Of a DNA stretch of 39,297 nucleotides, positions 11,607 to 19,889 are shown piece by piece. The notes beneath the pieces are model-generated. The model searched no databases, was not told where the DNA came from, and was given only the letters and a program-made list of their open reading frames with translations. Positions within the stretch are counted from its first letter, which is position 1. Every line of letters begins with the position of its first letter. The position numbers and the translations under genes were made by a program. The DNA is from Acidobacteriaceae bacterium. GTDB taxonomy: Bacteria; Acidobacteriota; Terriglobia; Terriglobales; Acidobacteriaceae. The DNA lies in the NCBI GenBank assembly GCA_025355385.1, contig JANXZS010000098.1, positions 1 to 39,297 of the forward strand, written 5' to 3'.

Positions 11607-12344
11607 CTATGGCTTTTTTGTAGGTCTTAGCAGAACTTCGCTGACAAAGGATTGCGGAGCCTGGCGCACCAACATCTCTACGACGCTGGCGACGTCGTCC
11701 GGTTGAACTTTCCCGGCTTCATCCTTGAAACTACCGGGGTCACCCTTACCCCCAAAGCCTGTATTCACGGAACCGGGAGCAACCACCGAGACTCGTATCT
11801 TGTGCTTGCGCAACTCTTCGGCGACGGAGTAGGTGAGTCCGTTGAGGCCCCACTTCGATGCGGAATAGGCGGCACCATTGGGTAAGGGGTTCTTCCCCGC
11901 AAGGGAAGAAATGTTGATGATGTGCCCGCTCTCCTGCTCGATCATCAGCGGCGCCAGAGCACGGATCATGAGGAATGGCGCACGCAGGTTAGTGGACATG
12001 AGGGCGTCCCAATCCTGAACTTCCATTTCATGCAAGGGTGCGCCGCCCATTCCGATACCCGCACAATTGACCAGTACGTCGCATCGCGCATAGTTGATCC
12101 GTACGTGCAGACCCAGCATGGCGACGGCCTGGTCGTCGCGCAGATCGCAGGGAAAGACCTCGGCTCGGCCACCGTCGCGGTCAATGTCTTCACGCACCCG
12201 TTCCAGGCGTTCGCGGTCCCGGGCAAGCAGCACCACCGTCATGCGCAGGGCAGCAAGGCGACGGGCTATGGCCTCACCGATTCCGCGAGCCGCGCCGGTA
12301 ACGACTGCAACGTGGGAACGGAATTCTCCTGTCAAATCGTCCAT
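11607..12344 (-). CDS. SDR-family oxidoreductase (FabG-like)
   Basis: A 245-residue classical short-chain dehydrogenase/reductase. It has the NAD(P)-binding motif VVTGAARGIGEA at the N-terminus, NCAGIGMG at about 93-100, and the catalytic serine, tyrosine and lysine in INISS (Ser about 147) and YSASK (Tyr 160, Lys 164), followed by VAPGSVNTGF. Arginines after the glycine motif and in ARDRER suggest NADPH. Many such proteins act as 3-oxoacyl-ACP or ketone reductases; the substrate cannot be read from sequence. It faces metX tail to tail. Ribosome binding site gaggg lies about ten bases before ATG 12344. Confidence 0.9.
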   Translation of the reverse strand: MDDLTGEFRSHVAVVTGAARGIGEAIARRLAALRMTVVLLARDRERLERVREDIDRDGGRAEVFPCDLRDDQAVAMLGLHVRINYARCDVLVNCAGIGMGGAPLHEMEVQDWDALMSTNLRAPFLMIRALAPLMIEQESGHIINISSLAGKNPLPNGAAYSASKWGLNGLTYSVAEELRKHKIRVSVVAPGSVNTGFGGKGDPGSFKDEAGKVQPDDVASVVEMLVRQAPQSFVSEVLLRPTKKP

Positions 12345-12502
12345 TGTGCTTTGCCCTCGGTTATTTTACGATAAGTTCGAAGATGTGAATGGCGTCGTCA
12401 GAGTGTATGCTATCTCGACGATGCTGGGAGATCGGTCATCCCCCCCAAGACCGATCCAGCTTTTGATGAATTGACAGAGGGAACGACCTAGAAAGTGCGA
12501 AC

Positions 12503-12529
12503 TTGTCACACGTCCAGGCATTTTATAAT
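12503..12529 (+). promoter_or_regulatory. Candidate promoter for the secreted TPR-like gene
   Basis: A perfect -10 box TATAAT (12524-12529) is preceded by TTGTCA (12503-12508) with a 15-base spacer, shorter than ideal. It would yield a leader of about 135 bases. Confidence 0.4.
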
Positions 12530-12557
12530 CCAGCAAAACTCGCGTCGGTGCTTACGG

Positions 12558-12600
12558 GTCTACGGTTGTAGACTCGTCGGCGAGTTGAGACGCGGGTCTC
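12558..12600 (+). promoter_or_regulatory. Three tandem tetraloop hairpins in the 5' leader
   Basis: Three perfect stems with four-base loops follow one another: GTCTAC-ggtt-GTAGAC (12558-12573), ACTCG-tcgg-CGAGT (12572-12585, sharing two bases with the first) and GAGAC-gcgg-GTCTC (12587-12600). The overlap means the first two cannot both form completely. They lie between a TATAAT box and the start of the secreted gene at 12670. They could be an mRNA-stabilising leader, a regulatory RNA or part of a small RNA. No known family is recognised. Confidence 0.4.
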
Positions 12601-12669
12601 CCTGTATACGGTTCGGTTTCGGCAGCAGCGAGTCACAAAATTGATTTTCGCATTTCCCAGGAGCGTTGA

Positions 12670-13944
12670 ATGAAGAAGTTCTTTTTTGCCTCTCTGTTGG
12701 CCCTAGCTAGCACCAGCCTCTGCGCCGCGCCTTTCGCCTTGGCGCAAGATACGACCGGCCAAGTCACTATCAAAGATCCCGCGGAATATAACGCGTACAC
12801 CAACGCTGTAGGACAATCCGACCCGAAGGCCAAAGCAGCGGCAATTGAAAGCTTCCTGACCACCTATCCACAGAGCGTGGTGAAGAGCGACATGTTGGAG
12901 CAGCTTATGGCAGCCTACCAGGCTGGCGGGGATCTGAATAAAACAGTTGATGCCGCAGGCCGTTTGCTGCAGATTGACGCCAACAACCTTCGCGCTCTGG
13001 CACTGACGGTTTACATCAAGAAGGCGCAGGCCGCGCAGAATCCTGCGGGCGCGCAGCCCCTGCTTGACGAAGCAGCAGCCCTTGCGCAGCGCGGTGTGAC
13101 TGCCGCCAAACCAGCGAATATGTCGGCCGCGGATTTTGACAAGCTGAAGAAGGCGACTACGCCAATTTTCCACAGCGCAATCGCTACCGATGACGTTGGC
13201 AAGAAGGACTTCGCGGGTGCGGTGGCGGAGTTCCACGCTGAGTTGGATTCGGTGACACCCGAGCAGACCACATCCGGACCCCCTCTGAACGATACCTATA
13301 TGTTGGGATCTGCTTACGTTCAAATGGAACCGAAGGATCTGATGAACGCTATCTGGTACCTGGCGCGTGCAGCCGCCTATGCTCCTGAGCCCGCCAAGAG
13401 CCAGATTGATGCCCAGGCAAAGTACTGGTACAACCGCTTTCACGGTGGTGCGGATGGGTACGAGGCCATTCAGGCGATGGCCAAGGCCAGCCTGGCTCCG
13501 ACCGCTGACTACAAGATTACACCGGCGCCATCCCCTCAGGATGTTGTTGCCAAGATCGTCGCTGAGACCCCGGATCTCAAGACTCTGGCACTCTCTGATA
13601 AGGAATTCATTCTGGCCAACGGCAAGAAGGAAGATGCCGATAAACTGTGGGGGCAATTGAAGGATGTCACAACCAAGATTCCGGGAGTCGTGATTGCGGC
13701 AACAGCCACGCAGCTGCAGTTGGCGGTGAGCGAAGACGCGAAGACATCCAAGGTCGCCGACTTTACGGTGAACATGAAGGCGCCGCTAACGAAGGTCCCC
13801 GTGGTTGGCGCCAATGCTGACCTGATTGCCACCTTTGACTCGTACACCGCGGCTCCTCCAATGATCGTGTTGAAGGATGGGGAATTGCCTGCAGCGCCTG
13901 CCAGGAAGGCGACGCCTCACGCCCCGGTTCGGCATAAGAAGTAA
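12670..13944 (+). CDS. Secreted TPR-like protein of unknown function
   Basis: A 424-residue protein with a clear Sec signal peptide (basic MKK, hydrophobic stretch, cleavage after FALAQ-type sequence near residue 26). The first half is helical and repeat-like in the manner of tetratricopeptide proteins: AIESFLTTYPQSVVKSDML, a row of alanine-rich helices, and NAIWYLARAAAYAPEP. The second half looks beta-rich (ATQLQLAVSE, ADFTVNMKAP). The end is a Pro/Lys/His-rich basic tail (HAPVRHKK). Good ribosome binding site (ccaggagcg) before ATG 12670; a hairpin terminator follows at 13965. Periplasmic or envelope location is inferred. I do not recognise a specific role. Confidence 0.8.
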   Translation: MKKFFFASLLALASTSLCAAPFALAQDTTGQVTIKDPAEYNAYTNAVGQSDPKAKAAAIESFLTTYPQSVVKSDMLEQLMAAYQAGGDLNKTVDAAGRLLQIDANNLRALALTVYIKKAQAAQNPAGAQPLLDEAAALAQRGVTAAKPANMSAADFDKLKKATTPIFHSAIATDDVGKKDFAGAVAEFHAELDSVTPEQTTSGPPLNDTYMLGSAYVQMEPKDLMNAIWYLARAAAYAPEPAKSQIDAQAKYWYNRFHGGADGYEAIQAMAKASLAPTADYKITPAPSPQDVVAKIVAETPDLKTLALSDKEFILANGKKEDADKLWGQLKDVTTKIPGVVIAATATQLQLAVSEDAKTSKVADFTVNMKAPLTKVPVVGANADLIATFDSYTAAPPMIVLKDGELPAAPARKATPHAPVRHKK

Positions 13945-13964
13945 CCACCATTTAATTCAACCGA

Positions 13965-13993
13965 GAGGGCAGCCCGCAAAGGCTGTCCTCTTT
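13965..13993 (+). terminator. Rho-independent-type terminator
   Basis: The stem GAGGGCAGCC/GGCTGTCCTC (one G-T wobble) has a six-base loop and is followed by TTT, 20 bases after the stop codon of the secreted TPR-like gene. The short T-run makes it a weak intrinsic terminator. Confidence 0.65.
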
Positions 13994-14082
13994 GCGTCTG
14001 GGTGTGCAAGAGTCCATGCAGATGCCCTGTCCACGCGAGTAATCTGTTAGCTGGAAGATTGGGGTGCTAAGGTTAAGACAAG

Positions 14083-14889
14083 ATGAGCAGATTTTCCCTA
14101 CTCTCGGTCATTGTCTGCTTCATCGCGCTGGGCTCCTCGCTCCTTCGAGGGCAGGATACGGAACCGGTTGTGCCTCCTCCACACGTCCTTCTTCAACTGG
14201 AGCAGCGCACTCCCCAGCAGATGGATGCTGCGGATCGTCAGTTGTTGAGCGAGCGCGGGAAGGAGCTGGACAGCGCCATTGCTGCTTCCGGTTACGATTT
14301 ACACGACGGAAACTGGACGTATGAGCAGGCTGTGTGTCCGTTGTTTCCGCGGACCATGCTGTTGCGTTATGACAGCGATCCCAGCTCCGGGCGTGGTAGC
14401 CGTTTTGTTGCAGTTCTAGACCGTGGTTCGAGCGAAGTGCGCGTGGCGCCCGCTCTGCGAAGTGGCAACACTCCCTTCCGTTCTTCCTATAAAAATGACA
14501 ATACCTACAGCATCTTCAATAGGATTATGGTTCGGGAGGGCGTGCTGACAGGAACCTCGCTGTCGGCAGCCAATGGCCAGTGGGTGAAGCTTGCCCTTTG
14601 TTACGCGGAACTATCTGGGGATCATCCGACAACGCTCTTGACCGATACGCTTTACGGCGAAGCATTGGACCGTAATGTGAATGTCCCGATGCGGTGGGTT
14701 CACTCGGATGGCTCGCTAGTTCTTGAGTTTTGTGATGTGAACGATCCGAAGGCCACCATTCAGTGGGACTTGAGTTTTGATGCTCATGGCAGGCTGATTG
14801 CGGCAGAGCGCAAGCGTCGGCCCCTGAATGCGCCGTTGCGACAACTCAAAACCAATACTGAACTGTATCCCATTGTGAAAGCCAGATAG
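14083..14889 (+). CDS. Secreted protein of unknown function
   Basis: 268 residues with an N-terminal signal peptide (MSRF then a hydrophobic core ending in LLRGQDTE). The mature part opens with a proline patch (EPVVPPPH) and a helical QRTPQQMDAADRQLLSERG segment, then a mixed globular domain with two or three cysteines (QAVCPLFP, LALCYAEL, LEFCDV) that could pair in the periplasm. I recognise no family. It lies downstream of the other secreted gene, beyond a terminator, so it is probably separately transcribed; no strong ribosome binding site is visible before ATG 14083. TAG stop. Confidence 0.75.
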   Translation: MSRFSLLSVIVCFIALGSSLLRGQDTEPVVPPPHVLLQLEQRTPQQMDAADRQLLSERGKELDSAIAASGYDLHDGNWTYEQAVCPLFPRTMLLRYDSDPSSGRGSRFVAVLDRGSSEVRVAPALRSGNTPFRSSYKNDNTYSIFNRIMVREGVLTGTSLSAANGQWVKLALCYAELSGDHPTTLLTDTLYGEALDRNVNVPMRWVHSDGSLVLEFCDVNDPKATIQWDLSFDAHGRLIAAERKRRPLNAPLRQLKTNTELYPIVKAR

Positions 14890-15000
14890 GGCTTCCACGG
14901 CTGCTACGTTGGACTAAAAGTCGGAGAAGCGCGACGTTGCTTGTCCGCAAAGCGGTGAACACGGCGGCTCTCGTACATCTGTGGCGTATTGAGCCAGCCC

Positions 15001-15798
15001 CTATTCCCCCAACTGCAGGCGTTGAATAGATGTGGCGCGTCCGGTCGCACCGTCACATTCGATGAGAGTGGCAGACATGCGAGCGTCTCCGCGAGCTGCC
15101 TCGAACTTGCCGGGCATCCCAGTCAAGAAGCGCGCCAGGACCAGTTCTTTCTCAACCCCGATCACGCTGTCGTAGGGACCGCTCATGCCTACGTCAGTCT
15201 GGTACGCGGTACCGCCGGGTAGGACGTGCTCGTCGGCAGTGGTCACGTGAGTGTGAGTACCCAGAACAGCAGTCACGCGGCCGTCGAGATACCAGCCCAT
15301 GGCGACTTTCTCCGAAGTTGCCTCGGCATGGAGGTCGACCAGTATCACTTTGGCCTTGACCTGCTTGAGCAGGGCATCGGCGACACGAAAGGGGTCGTCG
15401 CTGGAATGCATGAAGACGCGCCCCTGCAGGTTGACAACGGCATAGGCCTGTCCGGTGGGCAGGGTGCCTTCGTATACGCCGAATCCGGGAGTGCCAGCAA
15501 CATAGTTTGCCGGCCGGATGATGCGCCGGGCGCGCTCGTGGCTCTCTTCCGGAACAGACTGCATGTACTCGATGATTTCCCGTTTATCCCACACGTGGTT
15601 TCCGGTGGTGAGCACGTGCGCTCCCATGTCGAAGAGTTCTTCCGCAATGGCCGGAGTTACGCCAAAACCTCCTGCAGAATTTTCGGCATTGATGACAACC
15701 AGATCCACGTCATGGGTTTCAAGCACGTGGGCAAGATGCTCGCGTACGATGCGACGACCGGGACTGCCAAAAACATCACCCACAAATAGAATACGCAA
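15001..15798 (-). CDS. ymdB: YmdB-type metallophosphoesterase (2',3'-cyclic nucleotide phosphodiesterase family)
   Basis: About 265 residues, close to the 264 of Bacillus YmdB. Metal-binding residues of the calcineurin-like fold are visible: LFVGDVFGSPGR, VINAENSAGGFG, LTTGNHVWDK, VDLHAEATSEK and LGTHTHVTTADE. Known members hydrolyse 2',3'-cyclic nucleotides or cAMP and influence biofilm and developmental choices; this one's substrate is inferred from family. The frame is open to 15909, but homology begins at LRILFVGD, so I chose the TTG at 15798 (ggag lies eleven bases upstream). No RNase Y gene, its usual neighbour in some phyla, lies nearby. Divergent from the Rrf2 regulator. Confidence 0.88.
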   Translation of the reverse strand: MRILFVGDVFGSPGRRIVREHLAHVLETHDVDLVVINAENSAGGFGVTPAIAEELFDMGAHVLTTGNHVWDKREIIEYMQSVPEESHERARRIIRPANYVAGTPGFGVYEGTLPTGQAYAVVNLQGRVFMHSSDDPFRVADALLKQVKAKVILVDLHAEATSEKVAMGWYLDGRVTAVLGTHTHVTTADEHVLPGGTAYQTDVGMSGPYDSVIGVEKELVLARFLTGMPGKFEAARGDARMSATLIECDGATGRATSIQRLQLGE

Positions 15799-15983
15799 GA
15801 GGACGTAAGCTCCAATCCGAGGCCGGTGCGGGCGGGAAGTGCGCGTCCACTCAGCCCAATCCATGATCGTAGCATGGCACGATATCGAGGCCCTTCCAAC
15901 GGCACGCAATCAAAGGACATGAACTGTGCTGCGCGATGAAGAACACGTGTGCTGATTTCATCAACTTGTGGTAGCGTTTCGGC

Positions 15984-16400
15984 ATGGCCGCCAATTGCCG
16001 CTTCGCTACCGGGGTTCATGCGCTCGTACTTCTCGCGGCTGAACCCGAAACTTTGCAGACTTCGAACGACATTGCCCGCAAACTCAACACCAATCCAGTG
16101 GTGATCCGCCGGGTACTGGCTGCCTTGCAAAAGGCCGAACTGGTGAGCAGCCAGAAGGGGCCTAGCGGAGGATCGCGTTTATCCCGTCCGGCGAAATCGA
16201 TTACGCTCAGGGATGTATACAGGGCGGTTGAGAATGGACACATCTTCCATTCGCCCGAACTGGCTGGTGCGGCCGCAGTGCGTGTTGGCGCGGCACTGGA
16301 CAAGATTTTCTCTCAGTCCCAGGACGCCCTCGAATCGGAGCTCGAGGGAACTACACTGGCCCAGCTATCCAAGAAGATCAGCCGAAAAGGGAAGAAATAG
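15984..16400 (+). CDS. Rrf2-family transcriptional regulator
   Basis: 138 residues with the Rrf2 winged helix-turn-helix: ATGVHALVLLAAEP, TSNDIARKLNTNPVVIRRVL (recognition region) and the wing LVSSQKGPSGGSRLSRP, followed by a dimerisation helix. Rrf2 proteins often sense the cell's iron-sulfur or redox state through three cysteines in the loop after the wing. None is present here; the only cysteine is near the N-terminus. It is therefore probably a non-Fe-S member (YwnA-like). It is divergent from the YmdB-like gene, with about 185 bases between start codons. Its targets cannot be told. Confidence 0.9.
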   Translation: MAANCRFATGVHALVLLAAEPETLQTSNDIARKLNTNPVVIRRVLAALQKAELVSSQKGPSGGSRLSRPAKSITLRDVYRAVENGHIFHSPELAGAAAVRVGAALDKIFSQSQDALESELEGTTLAQLSKKISRKGKK

Positions 16401-16568
16401 GTTTGGCAGGGTTGAAGTTTCCGCCTGCCCGGGATACAAAAGCGGAATCGCTCTAGCCATGCCTGCGAAGCACTAGAAAGCGGGAAAATGCTACTGTTTC
16501 TCAGTACAAAGCAGCAGCTTGCAGGATGGAAGGGGCAGACACGCCGCCCCCAAAGACAAAGCCTCCCA

Positions 16569-18016
16569 TTAATCTGTGCTCACGAGCACCGCCGTCGTAA
16601 GCCCAGGCACAACCACTGTACCGGTGCCTTGGTCGAAAGTGGTGGTCCGCACGAGGGAATCACTTGAACTTTTCTGGATCGGATGTAGTCGCAGCTTGGA
16701 TCCAGCCAGCACAGTCGACGTGAAGCTTTGCTGCTCATTGGTCGCGTTGAACAACACCACAACGTGTCCATAGGGGCCAGCCTGCTTACCATGTGCGTTG
16801 AGGTCCATTACGATAAGCCCCGGCACCTGCGAATTACCCGTATTCGGGAAGGTGAGGTTCTTTTGTACCTCCTTGAATGTGGCTATCCGGAACAGCCCCG
16901 AACTCTCGCGGATCTTCAAAAACTCCTGAAATGCCGCAGTCGTACCTTGAATTTGATTCGCCGTGGGCTTGAGTGCTGCATTGGCCAGCAGCGGTTGCTC
17001 GATGGACCATTGCCCATTGTTCTGGCTTGCTATAGGTAGACCAATTCCCCAATTATTTCCGAGTCTGCTCCAGTCAATTTTGTTGAACCAGTCGCCAGAA
17101 TCGTAACTGTTCTGGTCCATATCCTTGGATCGCAGAAGATCGTCGCCTGCCATGAAACACGGCACACCTTGTCCCAGTGCCACGACGCTCATTGCGAGAA
17201 CCTGACGGCGCGCTCGCATAGCCGAAGTATCGTTCTCAGCGGACTTCAACTGAATCGCGTCGAAGAGGTCCTGATTGTCATGCACGGAAGCGTAATTGAC
17301 CGCTTCCACCGGTGTGGCAGTGTATCCGGTGGGCTGCCCTTGGTAGTCCAACTGCGCCCCGGTGATCGTCGAGCCGGTCGCATCCACGAAACTGTAGTCG
17401 CGTAGATTCCCTGTCAATCCCACACGGATCCAATCCGAGCGATGCAGCAAAGCTGCTCTCTGATCGAGCAGCGCTGTCCCTTGTGCGGTATACGTACTCG
17501 GGTCTGTGAATAAGCCCGTTGCAAATCCCTGCACACGGACGTCATCAAAGGGGCCACCTCCGCGCACGCCGTCGCGGAGGCGGTCATTAAAGGTCCTGAT
17601 TCCGTTTCCATACAGGTTCAATTGCGAAGCATTCACCCCCAGCGCATTGTTTGCGGTCTCGCCGAATGTGAACCCCTCGCCGTAAATGTAGATCTTTGAT
17701 CCGTCCACTCCATCCTTCGCAGGAGTAAGCTTAGCCAGCGCTTGCTGAATGTGCTGCAGGTTTTTTACAAAGGTAAAGCTCATGATGTCGAAGCGGAACC
17801 CGTCGATCTTGTATTTCCTCGCGTTCCAAAGGATCGCATCCTGCTGCAGCTTGCCCATCATCAAGTGTTCGGTTGCCGTATCGGCGCAGCACGAGCCGGT
17901 CAGCAGGTTCCCATCCGCATCCAGACGGTTGTAGTAGTCCGGCACAACCTCGTCGAGGCGACGTAGCTCCCGGCGCCTGTTCGTTCCAGCGCTTCAGCTG
18001 TGAAGTTGACAAGCAC
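16569..18016 (-). pseudogene. Pullulanase-type alpha-1,6-glucosidase, 5' truncated
   Basis: The last 458 residues of a GH13 debranching enzyme are open from VPDYYNRLDADG to the TAA at 16569. Catalytic motifs are present: nucleophile Asp in IDGFRFDIMSF, acid/base Glu in YIYGEGFTFGE, and the third carboxylate in YASVHDNQDLFD, followed by a C-terminal beta domain. Upstream, an out-of-frame trace (LVNFTAEALE) resembles the conserved DVVYNHT region, so one frameshift near 17945-17960 and loss of everything before about 18016 can be seen. Full-length enzymes usually exceed 850 residues and carry carbohydrate-binding and signal regions that are absent here. Inactive remnant, although the ORF itself is long and clean, suggesting recent breakage. 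Confidence 0.85.
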
Positions 18017-18239
18017 ATTTAGGATGGTCTATTTGCCGCCTGCTGCGCACGCCTGGGACAGTCGAGGCCGGACGGATATGGAGGCGACGATAGATCGCCA
18101 TCGATATCCCCCCTTCTAATTGAAGTTGATCCGCCATCCCAAACGAGATCATGCACGTAACGTTCCCAGATTAGTTACTAATTAGCGGTTGTTACTCGAC
18201 ACAACCTGTGTAACTATCCGCCTACACAGGGGGGCGTTC

Positions 18240-19280
18240 ATGAGCAAGTTCCACGAACTTCTGACGTATGTAGCGATTGTCGGTGCAGCATGTGTGCTGT
18301 GCCAAACAAGTGTCAATGCGCAGGAATCTTCGACATTGTCCGACGTAGTAGCTGCGCAGGAAGCACCGCAGTCTGCTATGAATGTCGGGACAAATGGTCA
18401 CTACGTTCACATATTGCCGACAGTGCAGGGCGCAGCGGCGCTTCAGGGAAATCAGGACACGGGCCCATTGCTCTACCATTCCGGCGGCGCAGTGATGAAC
18501 CCCTCGGTGGCCGTATATCCCATATTCTGGGTGCCAGCGAAGCTGCAGAACGGCGGGGCGACTGGAATGTCCAGCCACTACCAGGGCGTGCAGATCAACA
18601 TGCTTGGCGATTATGCGGGGCATGGAATTGGGAATATCAACACGCAGTACTACCAGCAGTCCGGAGGCGTCACGACTTATATTCAGAATAAGGGTGGACT
18701 GGGTGCAGCGTTTCTTGATACTTCTCCCTATCCAGCATCCGGATGCCACGATAGTTTTACTCCTGGAAACTGCCTGACGGACGCACAGCTGCAGGCAGAG
18801 GTAAAGAAGGTGATGGCGTTTGCGAAGCTGACGGGCGGGCTGAACAAGATCTTCATGGTCTACACCTCATTCGGCGAAGGCTCATGTTTTGATTCCAGCA
18901 ACCAGTCCTGCGCGTATGCCCAATATTGCGCTTATCACAGCTACTTCAACGTAGGAACCGTCCCGGTGGTTTATGCAAACGAGCCATACGGGAATAGCAG
19001 CGTATGCCAAGTCAGCGGTGCACCGTCGCCAAACAGTGATGCTGTTGCCGATGCAGCAGCAACTTCCGCCAGCCATGAGCTATCGGAGGCGATCACCGAC
19101 CCGAAGCTCAATGCCTGGTTCAGCGCCCAGGGCAGTGAGAACGGTGACCTGTGCGCTTACACATATGGTTCGCTCAGCTGGGCTGGAGGTCGGGCCAATC
19201 AGATGTGGAATGGTCACTTTTACCTGTTGCAGCGAGAGTTTAGTAACCATACGAATAGTTGTCTGCAGGTAGGCCCGTGA
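18240..19280 (+). CDS. Secreted EXORDIUM/phosphate-induced-protein-like protein
   Basis: 346 residues from ATG 18240 behind a strong ribosome binding site (aggggggcg), with a signal peptide ending near TSVNAQESS. The mature part resembles bacterial members of the EXORDIUM/Phi-1 (PF04674-like) group: NPSVAVYPIFWVP, YTSFGEG, then SHELSEAITDP and GDLCAYTYG. The HE-x-x-E-A-x-T-D-P segment looks like a zinc-metalloprotease helix, but peptidase activity has not been established for the group as far as I know. Cysteines (CHD, GNC, CFD, SCAY, YCAY, SVC, DLC, SCL) could form disulfides. Upstream DNA has a TTAGT-T-ACTAA palindrome at 18171-18181 that could be an operator. A hairpin terminator follows. 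Neighbours are broken genes, so it probably stands alone. Confidence 0.8.
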   Translation: MSKFHELLTYVAIVGAACVLCQTSVNAQESSTLSDVVAAQEAPQSAMNVGTNGHYVHILPTVQGAAALQGNQDTGPLLYHSGGAVMNPSVAVYPIFWVPAKLQNGGATGMSSHYQGVQINMLGDYAGHGIGNINTQYYQQSGGVTTYIQNKGGLGAAFLDTSPYPASGCHDSFTPGNCLTDAQLQAEVKKVMAFAKLTGGLNKIFMVYTSFGEGSCFDSSNQSCAYAQYCAYHSYFNVGTVPVVYANEPYGNSSVCQVSGAPSPNSDAVADAAATSASHELSEAITDPKLNAWFSAQGSENGDLCAYTYGSLSWAGGRANQMWNGHFYLLQREFSNHTNSCLQVGP

Positions 19281-19303
19281 CGTAGTAAGGTTCGTCGAGG
19301 GAG

Positions 19304-19337
19304 CGCCCTTTTGCTGGTGAAAGCTAGCGAAAGGGCG
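19304..19337 (+). terminator. Terminator-like hairpin
   Basis: A 12-bp stem CGCCCTTTTGCT/AGCGAAAGGGCG (one wobble) with a ten-base loop starts 24 bases after the stop of the EXORDIUM-like gene. There is no T-run after it, so factor-dependent termination or mRNA end protection is equally possible. Confidence 0.5.
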
Positions 19338-19356
19338 GTCGTATTTCAAAGCTAGC

Positions 19357-19845
19357 CCCCAACACTGCAAAGCACTGCGCCTGGCCGCTGTCAGCGCCCA
19401 GTTTGCGTCGCTGGCCGAAGAAGCCACGCAACAGAACCACTCGCATCCGCACTACCTCGAAGCCCTGCTCCAGGCCGAGGTAGAGGATCGGGAACGCCGG
19501 GCCGTCGAGGGACGCAGGAAGGATGCACATCTGCCACGGATGAAAACCCTTGAGAAGTGGAACTTCGCGCAATCGCCGCACATCCCGGCGTCATGTATCC
19601 GTACTCTGGCCGAGGGCGGTTATCTCGAACGTGCCGAACCGATCCTTTTGGTCGGCGACCCAGGCACCGGAAAAAGTCATCTTGCCACCGGCCTGGCCAT
19701 CGCTGCCTGTCGTCAACGGCGGCGAGTGCACTTCACCACCGTCGCAGCACTGGTCAACCAGCTCGTCGAAGCATAGCGGGACCAGAGCCTGAGCCGCGTG
19801 CTGGCCCGCTGGTCCCGCGTCGCCCTTTTAGGCTCTAATTTGTCG
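19357..19845 (+). pseudogene. IS21-family IstB-like ATPase remnant
   Basis: The frame carries VSAQFASLAEEA, NHSHPHYLEALLQAE, the DFAQSP-like WNFAQSPHIP, Walker A VGDPGTGKSH and VHFTTVAALVNQLVEA, all typical of IstB, the helper ATPase of IS21 transposition. A TAG at 19774-19776 replaces the expected glutamine; homology continues in frame (LSRVLARWSRVAL) and then ends at about 19830, losing Walker B and the C-terminal half. The start is also lost behind a TAG at 19354. No istA is present. Inactive. Confidence 0.85.
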
Positions 19846-19889
19846 TTTTTTACAATTGCTCCGTGTTCAGGAGAAATTAGGATTGAATC

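Noticed and set aside
12703-13656. 317-codon minus-strand frame inside the secreted TPR-like gene
   Set aside because: Shadow frame; the plus strand has signal peptide, ribosome binding site and terminator.
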